A stretch of 47,232 nt of DNA, taken from NCBI GenBank assembly GCA_019913005.1, contig JAIOHL010000286.1, positions 1 through 47,232 of the forward strand, in the 5' to 3' direction. The DNA is from Anaerolineae bacterium (GTDB lineage: Bacteria; Chloroflexota; Anaerolineae; Aggregatilineales; J027). The notes beneath the pieces were generated by a model. That model saw only the letters and a list, made by a program, of their open reading frames with translations, had not been told where the DNA came from and searched no databases. The translations under genes were made by a program, and so were the position numbers. Of the stretch, positions 1 to 7,288 are shown piece after piece (within the stretch, counting starts at the first letter, position 1; every line of letters starts with the position of its first letter).

Positions 1-121
1 ATACATCCACAAGCAAAAATCATCAAAATCTTCTATGATCATGCCATCTCTCGCTGGACTCGGTTCTTGTTTGCAACCTTAACCTTATCCAACGAGAGAT
101 TTTTTGCCTATCCCAATTTAT

Positions 122-274
122 CTAGCATAACGCCCTAATAGTCTCGACCCAAACTTCCCCGCCTTCGATCCCAGAGTCGTACCAATACGGAATATCGGCG
201 GCTTTCAAAGCAGTCACAAGGGAGTCGCGTTTATCCGCGTCCTCCCTTTTATAGCTGATGAAAACGTGTGACAT
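122..274 (-). pseudogene. TIR-domain N-terminal fragment
   Basis: Reading from ATG at 274 the product is 50 residues starting MSHVFISYKRED and continuing to DIPYWYDSGIEGGEVWVE, which is the first beta strand, helix and BB-loop area of a bacterial TIR domain (family usual length about 130-150 residues). It then stops at TAG 122-124. No frame of 1-121 continues the TIR fold. AAAAAGG lies about 8 nt before the ATG, and the ATG is 17 nt past the argJ stop, so it could once have been translated from the arginine operon transcript. TIR domains act as NAD-cleaving enzymes or protein adaptors in bacterial defence. This piece lacks the catalytic Glu region, so I read it as a decayed remnant. Positions 1-121 hold nothing else I can identify. 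Confidence 0.55.
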
Positions 275-290
275 GCGGATTTGCCTTTTT

Positions 291-1541
291 CTACGTCCGG
301 TAATCTCCATTAATGCTAACATACTCGTGACTAAAATCGCATGTCCAGACGGTAGATTCGACTGTGCCTAATCCCAAATCGAGATGCACGGTGATTTCCT
401 GTTGGGCGAAAATATGGGAGGCTTCGGCTTCGGAATAATCGGTGGGTGTGCCATTGGCGACGACCTGCAAACCGTCCGAAAAATCTTTGCCGACTGCAAA
501 CCACAGGTTCAATTTGCTCTGGTCAAGCGGGACACCCGCCCGACCCGCCGCCATCATAATGCGGCCCCAATTGGCATCACCGCCATAGAAGGCCGTTTTG
601 ACAAGGGGGGAGATCGCAATGGTGTTGGCGACGGCATAGGCACTGGCATCATCCGCCGCACCTGCCACATGCACGGCGATAAATTTGGTCGCGCCTTCAC
701 CATCCATGACAATCATCTGACTGAGTTCGGTACAAAGTTCGGTGAGGTGGCCCACGAATTCAGCATAACCATGCCCCTCGGTAATCAATGTGCCGGATGC
801 ACCATTGGCAAGCAGCAATACGGTGTCATTGGTGCTGGTGTCGCCATCCACACTGATGCGGTTAAACGATTTGGCGCTGACGGCGGATAAGGCCTTTTGC
901 AGCAGGGGTTGAGGCACGGCGGCATCGGTGGCGATCATCGAAAGCATGGTCGCCATATTGGGGGCAATCATGCCGCTACCTTTGGCTATCGCGGTGATGG
1001 TATACCCGCCACACTGCTTACTGATGCCTTTGGGTCGGGTGTCGGTGGTCATGATAGATCGGGCCGCACCTGACCAAGCATCTTCTTCGAGTTCTGCCAC
1101 GCCGTTTTCGATGCCATAGGCGACTTTGTCCATTGGCAGTTGGACGCCGATGACCCCTGTGCTGAGTACCAAGACCTGTTCGGGTAGGCAACCCAACATC
1201 TCGGCGGCGAGTTCGGTGGTTTTGATGGCATTTTGCAGACCCAGTTCACCCGTGCAGGCGTTGGCATTGCCCGCGTTGGTGATGACGGCACGGATTTGGG
1301 TCGGATTTTCGGCAAGGCGCTGCATATCTAGGAGGACGGGGGCGGCCTTGACTTGATTGGTGGTAAAGACGGCGGCAAGGGTGCAGTCCATATCGGAGGC
1401 GACGATGGTGAAATCGGGCTTATTGATTTTGCGGATGCCCGCGTATACACCGGAGACTTTAAAGCCTGTGACCGGATAAAGCGTGCCCATGATGATTTTG
1501 TCTTGGAGTTTGGCGGGGGTGATAGACTCGGTGAGGGTCAT
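291..1541 (-). CDS. argJ: Bifunctional ornithine acetyltransferase / N-acetylglutamate synthase ArgJ
   Basis: 416 residues. ArgJ transfers the acetyl group from N-acetylornithine to glutamate, closing the cyclic arginine pathway, and in bifunctional forms also makes N-acetylglutamate from acetyl-CoA. The self-cleavage motif is visible as PNMATMLSMIATDA, with the new N-terminal nucleophile Thr198 after Ala197, so the precursor should split into alpha and beta chains. ITNAGNANACTG (about 87-98), DTRPK (167-171), DGDTSTND and the C-terminal HEYVSINGDYRT all match the family. It is the last gene of the argCBDGJ operon, about 100 nt after argG. AAGGA lies about 13 nt before the ATG, a long spacing; Met18 is an alternative start. 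Mono- or bifunctionality cannot be decided from sequence alone. Confidence 0.95.
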   Translation of the reverse strand: MTLTESITPAKLQDKIIMGTLYPVTGFKVSGVYAGIRKINKPDFTIVASDMDCTLAAVFTTNQVKAAPVLLDMQRLAENPTQIRAVITNAGNANACTGELGLQNAIKTTELAAEMLGCLPEQVLVLSTGVIGVQLPMDKVAYGIENGVAELEEDAWSGAARSIMTTDTRPKGISKQCGGYTITAIAKGSGMIAPNMATMLSMIATDAAVPQPLLQKALSAVSAKSFNRISVDGDTSTNDTVLLLANGASGTLITEGHGYAEFVGHLTELCTELSQMIVMDGEGATKFIAVHVAGAADDASAYAVANTIAISPLVKTAFYGGDANWGRIMMAAGRAGVPLDQSKLNLWFAVGKDFSDGLQVVANGTPTDYSEAEASHIFAQQEITVHLDLGLGTVESTVWTCDFSHEYVSINGDYRT

Positions 1542-1599
1542 GGTTGATGGATTTCCTTTAATACTCTAGCTTGGTCAACAAAAAAATCCCCACCCCTAG

Positions 1600-1622
1600 C
1601 CCTCACCACCGAGTGGAGAGGG
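1600..1622 (-). other. Hairpin between argG and argJ
   Basis: CCCTC-A-CCAC-CGA-GTGG-A-GAGGG folds into a 9-bp stem with one A:A mismatch. In the minus direction a run of seven T (1581-1587 area) follows only after about 13 nt, so it is at best a weak terminator or an RNA-stability element before argJ. Confidence 0.35.
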
Positions 1623-1643
1623 GAAAAAGAGGCGGGTCAAAGA

Positions 1644-2936
1644 TTAGTCACGCTTGAAGTGGCTGTAATCGGGTTGGCGATAGCGGCTGACACCCGACCC
1701 ATCAATCGAAATGAGCGCTTCCACCTTTTCGGGCAGCCCCCACAGGTGAATGAAACCTTCGGCATCCTGCTGATTGTAGACATCCATTTGACCAAAGGAG
1801 GCATAGTCTTCACGATAGAGGCTGAAGGGTGAGCGCCGTCCGGTGACAATGACGTTGCCCTTGTAGAGATCGAGGCGGACTTCACCCGTTACACTGCGTT
1901 GGGTCACGTCAATAAAGCCATCGAGCGCCTCACGTAGTTGGCTGAACCACTTGCCGTTATAGACCAGATCGGCATAACGCAGGCTAATGATTTGTTTGTA
2001 GTGCAGGGTTTCTTTGTCGAGACAGACGCTTTCCAAGACCTGATGGGCCTTGAACAAAATCGTGCCGCCGGGGGTTTCATAGACGCCGTGTGATTTCATG
2101 CCAACCAAGCGATTTTCAACCATATCCACCCGCCCGATGCCGTTTTCCGCACCGAGCTTGTTGAGTTTTTGCATCAATGCCAACGGGCCAAGTTTTTCGC
2201 CATTCACCGAGACGGGATAGCCTTCTTCGAAGCCAATCACGATGGTCGTGGTTCTGTCGGGGGCGCTTTGGGGTGATTCGCTCAGAGTGAACATGGATTC
2301 TTCGGGGGTAATCCAAGGGTCTTCCAATGGGCCACCTTCGTGACTCATATGGAACAGATTGCGGTCACGGCTGTAGATGCTTTTCAGGGTTTGGGCAATC
2401 GGCACGTTGTGTTTTTCGGCATAGGCGATGGCGTCTTCACGGCTGCGAATCGTCCACAGCGGGTCACGCCACGGGGCAATTACGCGCAGTTTGGGATTCA
2501 GGGCCATCGTGGTCACTTCAAAACGTACTTGGTCGTTGCCCTTGCCCGTGCAGCCATGTGATACGGCGTCCGCGCCTTCGGCTTCGGCGACCTCGACCAT
2601 ATGCTTGGCGATGAGGGGGCGGGCAAATGATGTACCCAACAAATATTCGCGTTCATAGACGGCGCTGGCCCGCAGGGAGGGGAAGATAAAGTCGGTGATA
2701 AATTCCTCACGCAAATCGCGGATATAGATTTTGGTGGCCCCAGTCTTAATCGCTTTTTCTTCCAAGCCCTCCAGTTCATCGTCCTGACCGAGGTCGGCGG
2801 TAAAAGCGATGACTTCGCAGTGATAATTTTCTTTCAACCACGGGACGATAACCGAGGTATCCAAACCACCGCTGTAGGCCAACACGACTTTTTTGACAGG
2901 CGGGAGGTCATTACCGTTCGTTCCATTGCTACTCAT
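1644..2936 (-). CDS. argG: Argininosuccinate synthase ArgG
   Basis: 430 residues; joins citrulline and aspartate using ATP to make argininosuccinate in the cytoplasm. The N-terminal PP-loop ATP-binding motif reads [13 protein letters not shown] (about 18-30). Further family signatures are [16 protein letters not shown] and the C-terminal nucleotide/citrulline-binding stretch around [10 protein letters not shown] short hydrophilic lead (SSNGTNGND) precedes the fold. The ATG at 2936 has AAGGAG eight nt upstream, so the start is secure. It lies 17 nt downstream of argD in the same operon. argF and argH, needed on either side of this step, are not in the window. Confidence 0.97.
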   Translation of the reverse strand: MSSNGTNGNDLPPVKKVVLAYSGGLDTSVIVPWLKENYHCEVIAFTADLGQDDELEGLEEKAIKTGATKIYIRDLREEFITDFIFPSLRASAVYEREYLLGTSFARPLIAKHMVEVAEAEGADAVSHGCTGKGNDQVRFEVTTMALNPKLRVIAPWRDPLWTIRSREDAIAYAEKHNVPIAQTLKSIYSRDRNLFHMSHEGGPLEDPWITPEESMFTLSESPQSAPDRTTTIVIGFEEGYPVSVNGEKLGPLALMQKLNKLGAENGIGRVDMVENRLVGMKSHGVYETPGGTILFKAHQVLESVCLDKETLHYKQIISLRYADLVYNGKWFSQLREALDGFIDVTQRSVTGEVRLDLYKGNVIVTGRRSPFSLYREDYASFGQMDVYNQQDAEGFIHLWGLPEKVEALISIDGSGVSRYRQPDYSHFKRD

Positions 2937-2953
2937 GATGATTGCTCCTTATG

Positions 2954-4159
2954 TTATTTACTGGCTAAAAGGGACGATAGAAAATTTATCAGCGCGTCAA
3001 CGTGCTGTTTTTCGACAATTAAGGGTGGGACAAAGCGGATGACATTTGGGCCAGCATTAATCAGCAGGAAACCCGCATCATAGCCCGCCTGCACGACTTC
3101 GGAAGCCGGGAAATCGAGTTCCATGCCGACCATTAGACCACGACCCCTCACATCCACAATATGAGGGGAGTTGAGTTCGGCAAGGCGTTCCATCAAATAT
3201 TCGCCCGTTTCCTGCACATGGCCCAACATTTCGGGGGTGTTGATGCGGCTAAGGGCATAGCTGGCAACGGCACACACGACACTGCCACCCGCGAAGGTGC
3301 TGCCATGATCGCCGGGGGCAAGGGCCGCATTGACTTTATCGGTCATCAACGCCGCGCCGATGGGCAGACCCGCCGCGAGGGGCTTGGCAAGCGACATCAA
3401 ATCGGGCGTGACACCGCTGGCGGTATGTGCCCATAAATTGCCTGTGCGCCCTAATCCGCACTGCACTTCATCAAAAATCAGGAGGGCATCGTGTTTATCG
3501 CATAATGCACGGAGGGCCTGCAAAAATTCAGGGGTGGCGGCGTGAATCCCCCCCTCACCTTGAATGGGTTCAATCATCACAGCGCAGGTGTGTGGGCCGA
3601 TGGCGGCTTGGGCAGCTTCAATGTCGTTAAAGGGCAAAATATGGACCCCCGGCATCAAGGGCTGGAAGGCATCCTGATATTGGGGTTTGGGGGTGACGGA
3701 CAGCACGCCGATGGTGCGACCATGAAAAGCATGGGAGAAGCCGATAATCTCGGTTTTATCCTGATGCCCGTTGGCCCGGGCATATTTGCGGGCAAATTTG
3801 ATACAGGCTTCGTTAGCTTCTGCGCCGCTGTTGCAGAAAAAGACCTTGTCGGCAAATGAGGCTTCGCACAGTTGAGCAGCCAATTGGATTTGGGCGGGGG
3901 TGTAATACAAATTGCTGACGTGCATCAGCGTGGCGGCCTGCTGCTGCATCACTTCGACGACACCGGGGTCACTGTGACCGAGGGCCATCACCGCGATGCC
4001 TGCCACAAAATCCAAATACGATTTACCATTGGAATCCCAAACGGTCATGCCTTCGCCGTGTGTAATCACAAATGGGGCGCGGGCATAGGTTTGGGCGAGC
4101 GTGTTTTTTCCCTGCGCAAGGGTCGTGTCGGTGTTGAGTTCGGTGCTTGTCATGGTCAT
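2954..4159 (-). CDS. argD: Acetylornithine aminotransferase ArgD
   Basis: 401-residue class III PLP-dependent aminotransferase that converts N-acetylglutamate semialdehyde to N-acetylornithine with glutamate as amino donor. Visible: CNSGAEANE (109-117) for phosphate binding, HGRT (146-149), IFDEVQCGLGRTG (228-240) with the pyridine-nitrogen Asp, and the Schiff-base Lys259 in LMSLAKPLAAG. Length is normal. AGGAG sits about 12 nt before the ATG at 4159. Many ArgD enzymes also serve lysine or succinylornithine pathways; the arg operon context supports the arginine role. Confidence 0.96.
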   Translation of the reverse strand: MTMTSTELNTDTTLAQGKNTLAQTYARAPFVITHGEGMTVWDSNGKSYLDFVAGIAVMALGHSDPGVVEVMQQQAATLMHVSNLYYTPAQIQLAAQLCEASFADKVFFCNSGAEANEACIKFARKYARANGHQDKTEIIGFSHAFHGRTIGVLSVTPKPQYQDAFQPLMPGVHILPFNDIEAAQAAIGPHTCAVMIEPIQGEGGIHAATPEFLQALRALCDKHDALLIFDEVQCGLGRTGNLWAHTASGVTPDLMSLAKPLAAGLPIGAALMTDKVNAALAPGDHGSTFAGGSVVCAVASYALSRINTPEMLGHVQETGEYLMERLAELNSPHIVDVRGRGLMVGMELDFPASEVVQAGYDAGFLLINAGPNVIRFVPPLIVEKQHVDALINFLSSLLASK

Positions 4160-4182
4160 GCGATTGGTGTTCTCCTAAACAA

Positions 4183-4923
4183 TTATTGATTGACGACGGC
4201 GGTACCTGTGCCAGCGGCGACCCCGGCAAGGTCGGTGATAACAACTTGGGCCACCCCCGATTTCACGACTTCTAGGGCGGTTTCGACTTTGGGGATCATG
4301 CCTTTTTGGATGACCCCACTGGCGATCAATTCGGCGGCAAGGGTGGGAGTCAAGGTCGGGATAATCTGCCCGTCTTGCAGCACGCCGGGGACGTTACTGA
4401 TAAAGATGGCTTTTTCGGTATTCATGGCTCTGGCGATTGCTCCGGCGGCGTAATCGGCATTGACGTTAAACGCGCCGTCATCCCCCAGACAAATCGGCGC
4501 GATAACCGGAGTCACTCCCTGCGCCAGCAAATCATGGAGGATTTCGGCGCGGACGGCGGTCACTTCACCGACGCGGCCTAAATCACCTTTGGGATGCACT
4601 AGTTTTTGGGCACGTAGCAAACCACGATCTGAACCATTGAAGCCCTGAGCCTCGACTCCACCCATTTGAAAGCAGCGGACGATGCGGGGGTTAATCGAGC
4701 CACACAAGACCATTTCGACAATCCACATGGAATGCCCATCGGTGACGCGCAGGCCATCCACATAGACCGGATTGACGCCGAATTTTTCTTGGGTGCTGCT
4801 GATTTCACGCCCCCCACCATGCACCAACACTATAGGGGCGATTTTTTTGACGACTTCGGCCAGTTCATCAATAAAACCGGGGGTGTCGAGTTCGTTGCCG
4901 CCAATTTTGAGAACAATGGTCAT
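4183..4923 (-). CDS. argB: Acetylglutamate kinase ArgB
   Basis: 246 residues, amino-acid kinase fold; phosphorylates N-acetylglutamate, usually the committed step. LKIGGNE (5-11) supplies the phosphate-binding Lys and Gly loop, IVLVHGGGREIS (about 31-42) the second glycine loop, and FNVNADYAAGAIA the substrate/ATP region near the C terminus. The protein begins directly at the first beta strand, without the N-terminal helix that arginine-inhibited hexameric kinases carry. By family knowledge this suggests a dimeric, less feedback-sensitive enzyme (inference). It starts 2 nt after argC stops, so the two are probably translationally coupled. Confidence 0.95.
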   Translation of the reverse strand: MTIVLKIGGNELDTPGFIDELAEVVKKIAPIVLVHGGGREISSTQEKFGVNPVYVDGLRVTDGHSMWIVEMVLCGSINPRIVRCFQMGGVEAQGFNGSDRGLLRAQKLVHPKGDLGRVGEVTAVRAEILHDLLAQGVTPVIAPICLGDDGAFNVNADYAAGAIARAMNTEKAIFISNVPGVLQDGQIIPTLTPTLAAELIASGVIQKGMIPKVETALEVVKSGVAQVVITDLAGVAAGTGTAVVNQ

Positions 4924-4925
4924 GA

Positions 4926-5930
4926 TTAGTTCTCCAATAGGCCAGCAGTTTCTGGCAGGCCAAACAGAATATTCGCATTTTGCACGGCTTGGCTGGCAGC
5001 CCCCTTGCGGAGATTGTCAATCACCGAAACGATAATCAGCAGATCAGGGGCGGCTTGGGTGAGCGAAATTACGGCGCGATTGGTGCGGACAGCGTCTTTC
5101 AACCGAGCGGTTTGGCCTTCAGGCAGCACCTTGACCAGTAACTCATCGGCGTACATATCGGTATAGAGTTCACGCGCTTTGGCATAATCCCACCCATCGG
5201 CTAGTGGCGCGTAGATGGTCGAGAGGATGCCACGATCTACAGGCAGCAGATGGGGCGAAAAAATAATCGGGCCAGCGTTGGGCGCAAGAGCATGAAGTTC
5301 CTGCTCGATTTCGCCGGTGTGCCGATGGGTACGCCCGATGTTATAGGGTTTAAAGTCGCCAAAGATTTCGACAAAGTGCAGGTCGGGTTTGGGATTTTTG
5401 CCCGCGCCGCTGACCCCACTCTTGGCATCAATAATCAGGGGTGCGCCGGGTTTTAATGCGCCTGCTTTGGCAAGAGGAGCAAGGCCGAGGATGCTGCTGG
5501 TCGGGTAACAACCGGGGTTGGCGATCACCTCTTTGCCAACGATTTCATGACGATTGACTTCCGGTAGCCCATAGACGGTGGGGAGCAAGGCGGGGACGGG
5601 ATGTTCGTGTTGATACCACTTAGCAAAACTTTCGGGGGTCTTGAGTCGGAGGTCAGCCGAAAGGTCTACCACCTTTGCGCCGGCGTCCAATGCTTTGGCA
5701 GCGAGGGGGGCGGAAGCCAAATGGGGTGTACACAAAAACACGAGGTCAACTTCATCCAAAGTGGCCTCGTGTTGTTTCACATATTTCAAGCCATTAATGC
5801 CGACCATCTCGCCTGCGTTACTGTCGGAGACGGCAAAATGGATGGACATGGTAGGATGGGTATGCAAAATCCCGATCAATTCCCACCCGGTATAACCTGC
5901 TGCGCCGAAAATGCCTGTTTTGATGCTCAT
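4926..5930 (-). CDS. argC: N-acetyl-gamma-glutamyl-phosphate reductase ArgC
   Basis: 334 residues; NADPH-dependent reduction of N-acetylglutamyl phosphate to the semialdehyde. The Rossmann loop is GIFGAAGYTGWEL (6-18), and the catalytic cysteine is Cys141 in IANPGCYPTSS. The region DAKSGVSGAGK and the partner histidine region GRTHRHTGEIEQE are also present. First gene of argCBDGJ. Its start lies about 30 nt downstream of an intrinsic terminator/attenuator (5961-5992). AAGGA is about 12 nt before the ATG. Confidence 0.96.
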   Translation of the reverse strand: MSIKTGIFGAAGYTGWELIGILHTHPTMSIHFAVSDSNAGEMVGINGLKYVKQHEATLDEVDLVFLCTPHLASAPLAAKALDAGAKVVDLSADLRLKTPESFAKWYQHEHPVPALLPTVYGLPEVNRHEIVGKEVIANPGCYPTSSILGLAPLAKAGALKPGAPLIIDAKSGVSGAGKNPKPDLHFVEIFGDFKPYNIGRTHRHTGEIEQELHALAPNAGPIIFSPHLLPVDRGILSTIYAPLADGWDYAKARELYTDMYADELLVKVLPEGQTARLKDAVRTNRAVISLTQAAPDLLIIVSVIDNLRKGAASQAVQNANILFGLPETAGLLEN

Positions 5931-5960
5931 GATTTTTGATTTTCCTTATTTGGCCTAGAA

Positions 5961-5992
5961 ACAAAAAACCCCGAACTTGGTGAGGTTCGGGG
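5961..5992 (-). terminator. Intrinsic terminator in the argC leader (attenuator)
   Basis: On the minus strand CCCCGAAC (5992-5985) and GTTCGGGG (5976-5969) form a perfect 8-bp stem with an 8-nt loop, followed at once by TTTTTTGTTT. It lies between the arg promoter and argC, so it can only work as a premature terminator. Its 5' arm can instead pair with an upstream segment (6058-6050), which is the basis for calling an attenuator. Confidence 0.85.
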
Positions 5993-6025
5993 CGCTGCGT
6001 CTGGTGAAAATTTAGGTTTACTTAC

Positions 6026-6114
6026 CCTATCCAACGCAAAATCGCGTCTCGAACCTCATTTGGGTGGGACGGCTACGGCGCTCACGGCGCGGGCTGTTTT
6101 TGATGGTGGATAGG
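6026..6114 (-). promoter_or_regulatory. arg leader alternative RNA pairings
   Basis: Besides the antiterminator pairing (6058-6050 with 5989-5981, 9 bp perfect), minus-strand CCTATCC (6114-6108, codons 4-6 of the leader ORF) is exactly complementary to GGATAGG (6032-6026, at its stop codon). This second helix encloses the antiterminator strand and could act as the anti-antiterminator when no ribosome is stalled. A small hairpin ACGC-GATTTT-GCGT lies inside it. Confidence 0.5.
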
Positions 6115-6125
6115 TCGTGTAACAT
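6027..6125 (-). CDS. Arginine-rich leader peptide of the arg operon
   Basis: ATG at 6125 to TAG at 6029-6027, 32 codons, too short for ordinary gene calling. Seven of the 32 codons are Arg, five of them clustered in codons 13-19 (CGC CGT GAG CGC CGT AGC CGT), with AGG and CGA at codons 24 and 28. It lies between a good promoter (6163-6191) and the leader terminator (5961-5992). Codons 23-26 contain TGAGGTTCG, which is exactly complementary to CGAACCTCA at 5989-5981 inside the terminator 5' arm and loop. Stalling at Arg codons when charged tRNA-Arg is scarce could favour this antiterminator and allow argC transcription. Weak points: no clear Shine-Dalgarno sequence, and the geometry is not verified. 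Confidence 0.6.
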   Translation of the reverse strand: MLHDLSTIKNSPRRERRSRPTQMRFETRFCVG

Positions 6126-6162
6126 CGTTATACAACTTGACTTAAATTTAAAAAGTGCGTAG

Positions 6163-6191
6163 ATTGTATGAGGGGGTTTGGAGCTTGTCAA
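6163..6191 (-). promoter_or_regulatory. Sigma-70-type promoter of the arg operon
   Basis: Minus strand TTGACA (6191-6186, perfect -35), 17-nt spacer, TACAAT (6168-6163, 5 of 6 in the -10). Predicted start near 6156 gives a leader of about 225 nt before argC, containing the leader ORF and the terminator. Confidence 0.75.
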
Positions 6192-6343
6192 GCAATTCGT
6201 ATACTTCGCATAAATCCATCGGCAATCGCGCTGTGTGAGCTAATTCGCGTGCGAGAGATTTTGACCTATAATGATTATAAGGCAGTCTACAAAATTTACC
6301 GGATAATCGTAAAAAATTTGTTATTGAATGTTTTTGTAAATTC

Positions 6344-6370
6344 TTGCGAAAAATCTTTTCGTGATAGAAT
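6344..6370 (+). promoter_or_regulatory. Candidate promoter of the injection-system operon, with an internal dyad
   Basis: TTGCGA (6344-6349), 15-nt spacer, TAGAAT (6365-6370, 5 of 6). Predicted start is about 45 nt before the first gene at 6424. The spacer holds a perfect inverted repeat CGAAAA-ATC-TTTTCG (6347-6361), a position where a bound repressor would block polymerase. The spacer is short for sigma-70, so this is a candidate only. A second weak candidate is TTGACT (6137-6142), 17 nt, TAGATT (6160-6165), which overlaps the arg promoter. Otherwise 6192-6343 holds only AT-rich sequence. Confidence 0.4.
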
Positions 6371-6423
6371 GACAGTATCTGCCTAAGACATGAATTGTGT
6401 AAACGCTGAGGAGAGGGGATATA

Positions 6424-7221
6424 ATGTCAAGATTTGACCGTATTCATGTTCAACAAGCCGAAGAAGCGGCCCTCAAAAAGGCCCACCAGCAAGAATCCTC
6501 AGACGTTGACAGTTCTCATGATGCCCCCACCCACTCTGTACTAAGTATGCAGCGTACACATGGCAATCAAGCCGTGCAGCGCATGATTACGGCGGTGCAA
6601 CGCAGTGTCATGCAAGACGGCGGGGCAATTAATGATGAGATCAGCCAGCGTATCAATAGCAAACGCGGCAGTGGCAGTAGCCTTGATGGTACAATCCAAG
6701 CCTCAGCCAGCACTCAAATGGGATATGACTTCTCCGGTGTCAAGGTTCATACCGATAGTGAATCTGATCAACTGAACAAGTCTCTCGGCGCAAAAGCCTT
6801 TACAACAGGCAGCGACATCTATTTCAGTGCCAATTCCTATAGCCCCGGCACAAGCGAAGGTCAAGAACTCATTCACCATGAATTGACGCATGTGGTACAG
6901 CAAGGCGGACAAGCCCCGTCTGGTGGATTGACACTTGGCCCAGCCGACGACACCTATGAGCGTGAAGCCGACCACATGGCAAAATCTGTCGCTTCTCAAA
7001 GTGCTAGTCAGCCCTCTTCGACACAGGCCAAACGGGTCGAAGAAATTCAGACCATGCGAATTCAGCGTGAGGCGCTACCCGAAGAAGAGGAAATGCTTCA
7101 GGCCAAACGCGACCCTAATCTCCAACGTCAAGAGGCAGAGGATGAAGAGGAAATGCTTCAGGCCAAACGTGACCCCAATCTTCAGCGCCAAGAAGAACCT
7201 GAAGAAGAGGTATTAATGTAG
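6424..7221 (+). CDS. DUF4157 (eCIS core domain) protein
   Basis: 265 residues; first gene of the contractile injection system operon, with GAGGAGAGGGG just before the ATG. Residues about 85-190 form a DUF4157 domain: FSGVKVHTD, then a HExxH motif His152-Glu153-Leu-Thr-His156 and a downstream acidic EREAD (179-183), the layout of a zinc metallopeptidase-like fold. DUF4157 is a hallmark of extracellular contractile injection system loci and is often found on cargo. The N terminus (1-80) is hydrophilic with AVQR repeats. The C terminus has a perfect 17-residue repeat, EEEMLQAKRDPNLQRQE, at 221-237 and 241-257 (20-residue period). No signal peptide is seen. It may be cargo, a processing protease or an assembly factor; sequence does not decide. 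Confidence 0.85.
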   Translation: MSRFDRIHVQQAEEAALKKAHQQESSDVDSSHDAPTHSVLSMQRTHGNQAVQRMITAVQRSVMQDGGAINDEISQRINSKRGSGSSLDGTIQASASTQMGYDFSGVKVHTDSESDQLNKSLGAKAFTTGSDIYFSANSYSPGTSEGQELIHHELTHVVQQGGQAPSGGLTLGPADDTYEREADHMAKSVASQSASQPSSTQAKRVEEIQTMRIQREALPEEEEMLQAKRDPNLQRQEAEDEEEMLQAKRDPNLQRQEEPEEEVLM

Positions 7222-7288
7222 AAGTTGGCACAACTTGGCCCTTGGATAATTAAGCAATACCTTCAACCTTTTTTAAGGACGTGGTCGT

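Noticed and set aside
384-890. 168-codon open frame antisense to argJ
   Set aside because: Shadow of argJ codon bias on the other strand; no RBS or protein resemblance.
6059-6080. T-box-like sequence GGGTGGGACGGC on the plus strand
   Set aside because: It resembles the T-box core only loosely, no specifier stem or plus-strand terminator follows, and the same bases encode the Arg-rich leader ORF on the minus strand.
6128-6133. TATAAC on the minus strand as the arg operon -10
   Set aside because: It has no good -35, and its start site would lie inside or after the leader ATG. The TTGACA-17-TACAAT promoter upstream is far better.
6168-6386. 72-codon plus-strand open frame before the injection-system operon
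   Set aside because: No RBS, AT-rich and without family resemblance; it covers the promoter region of both operons.
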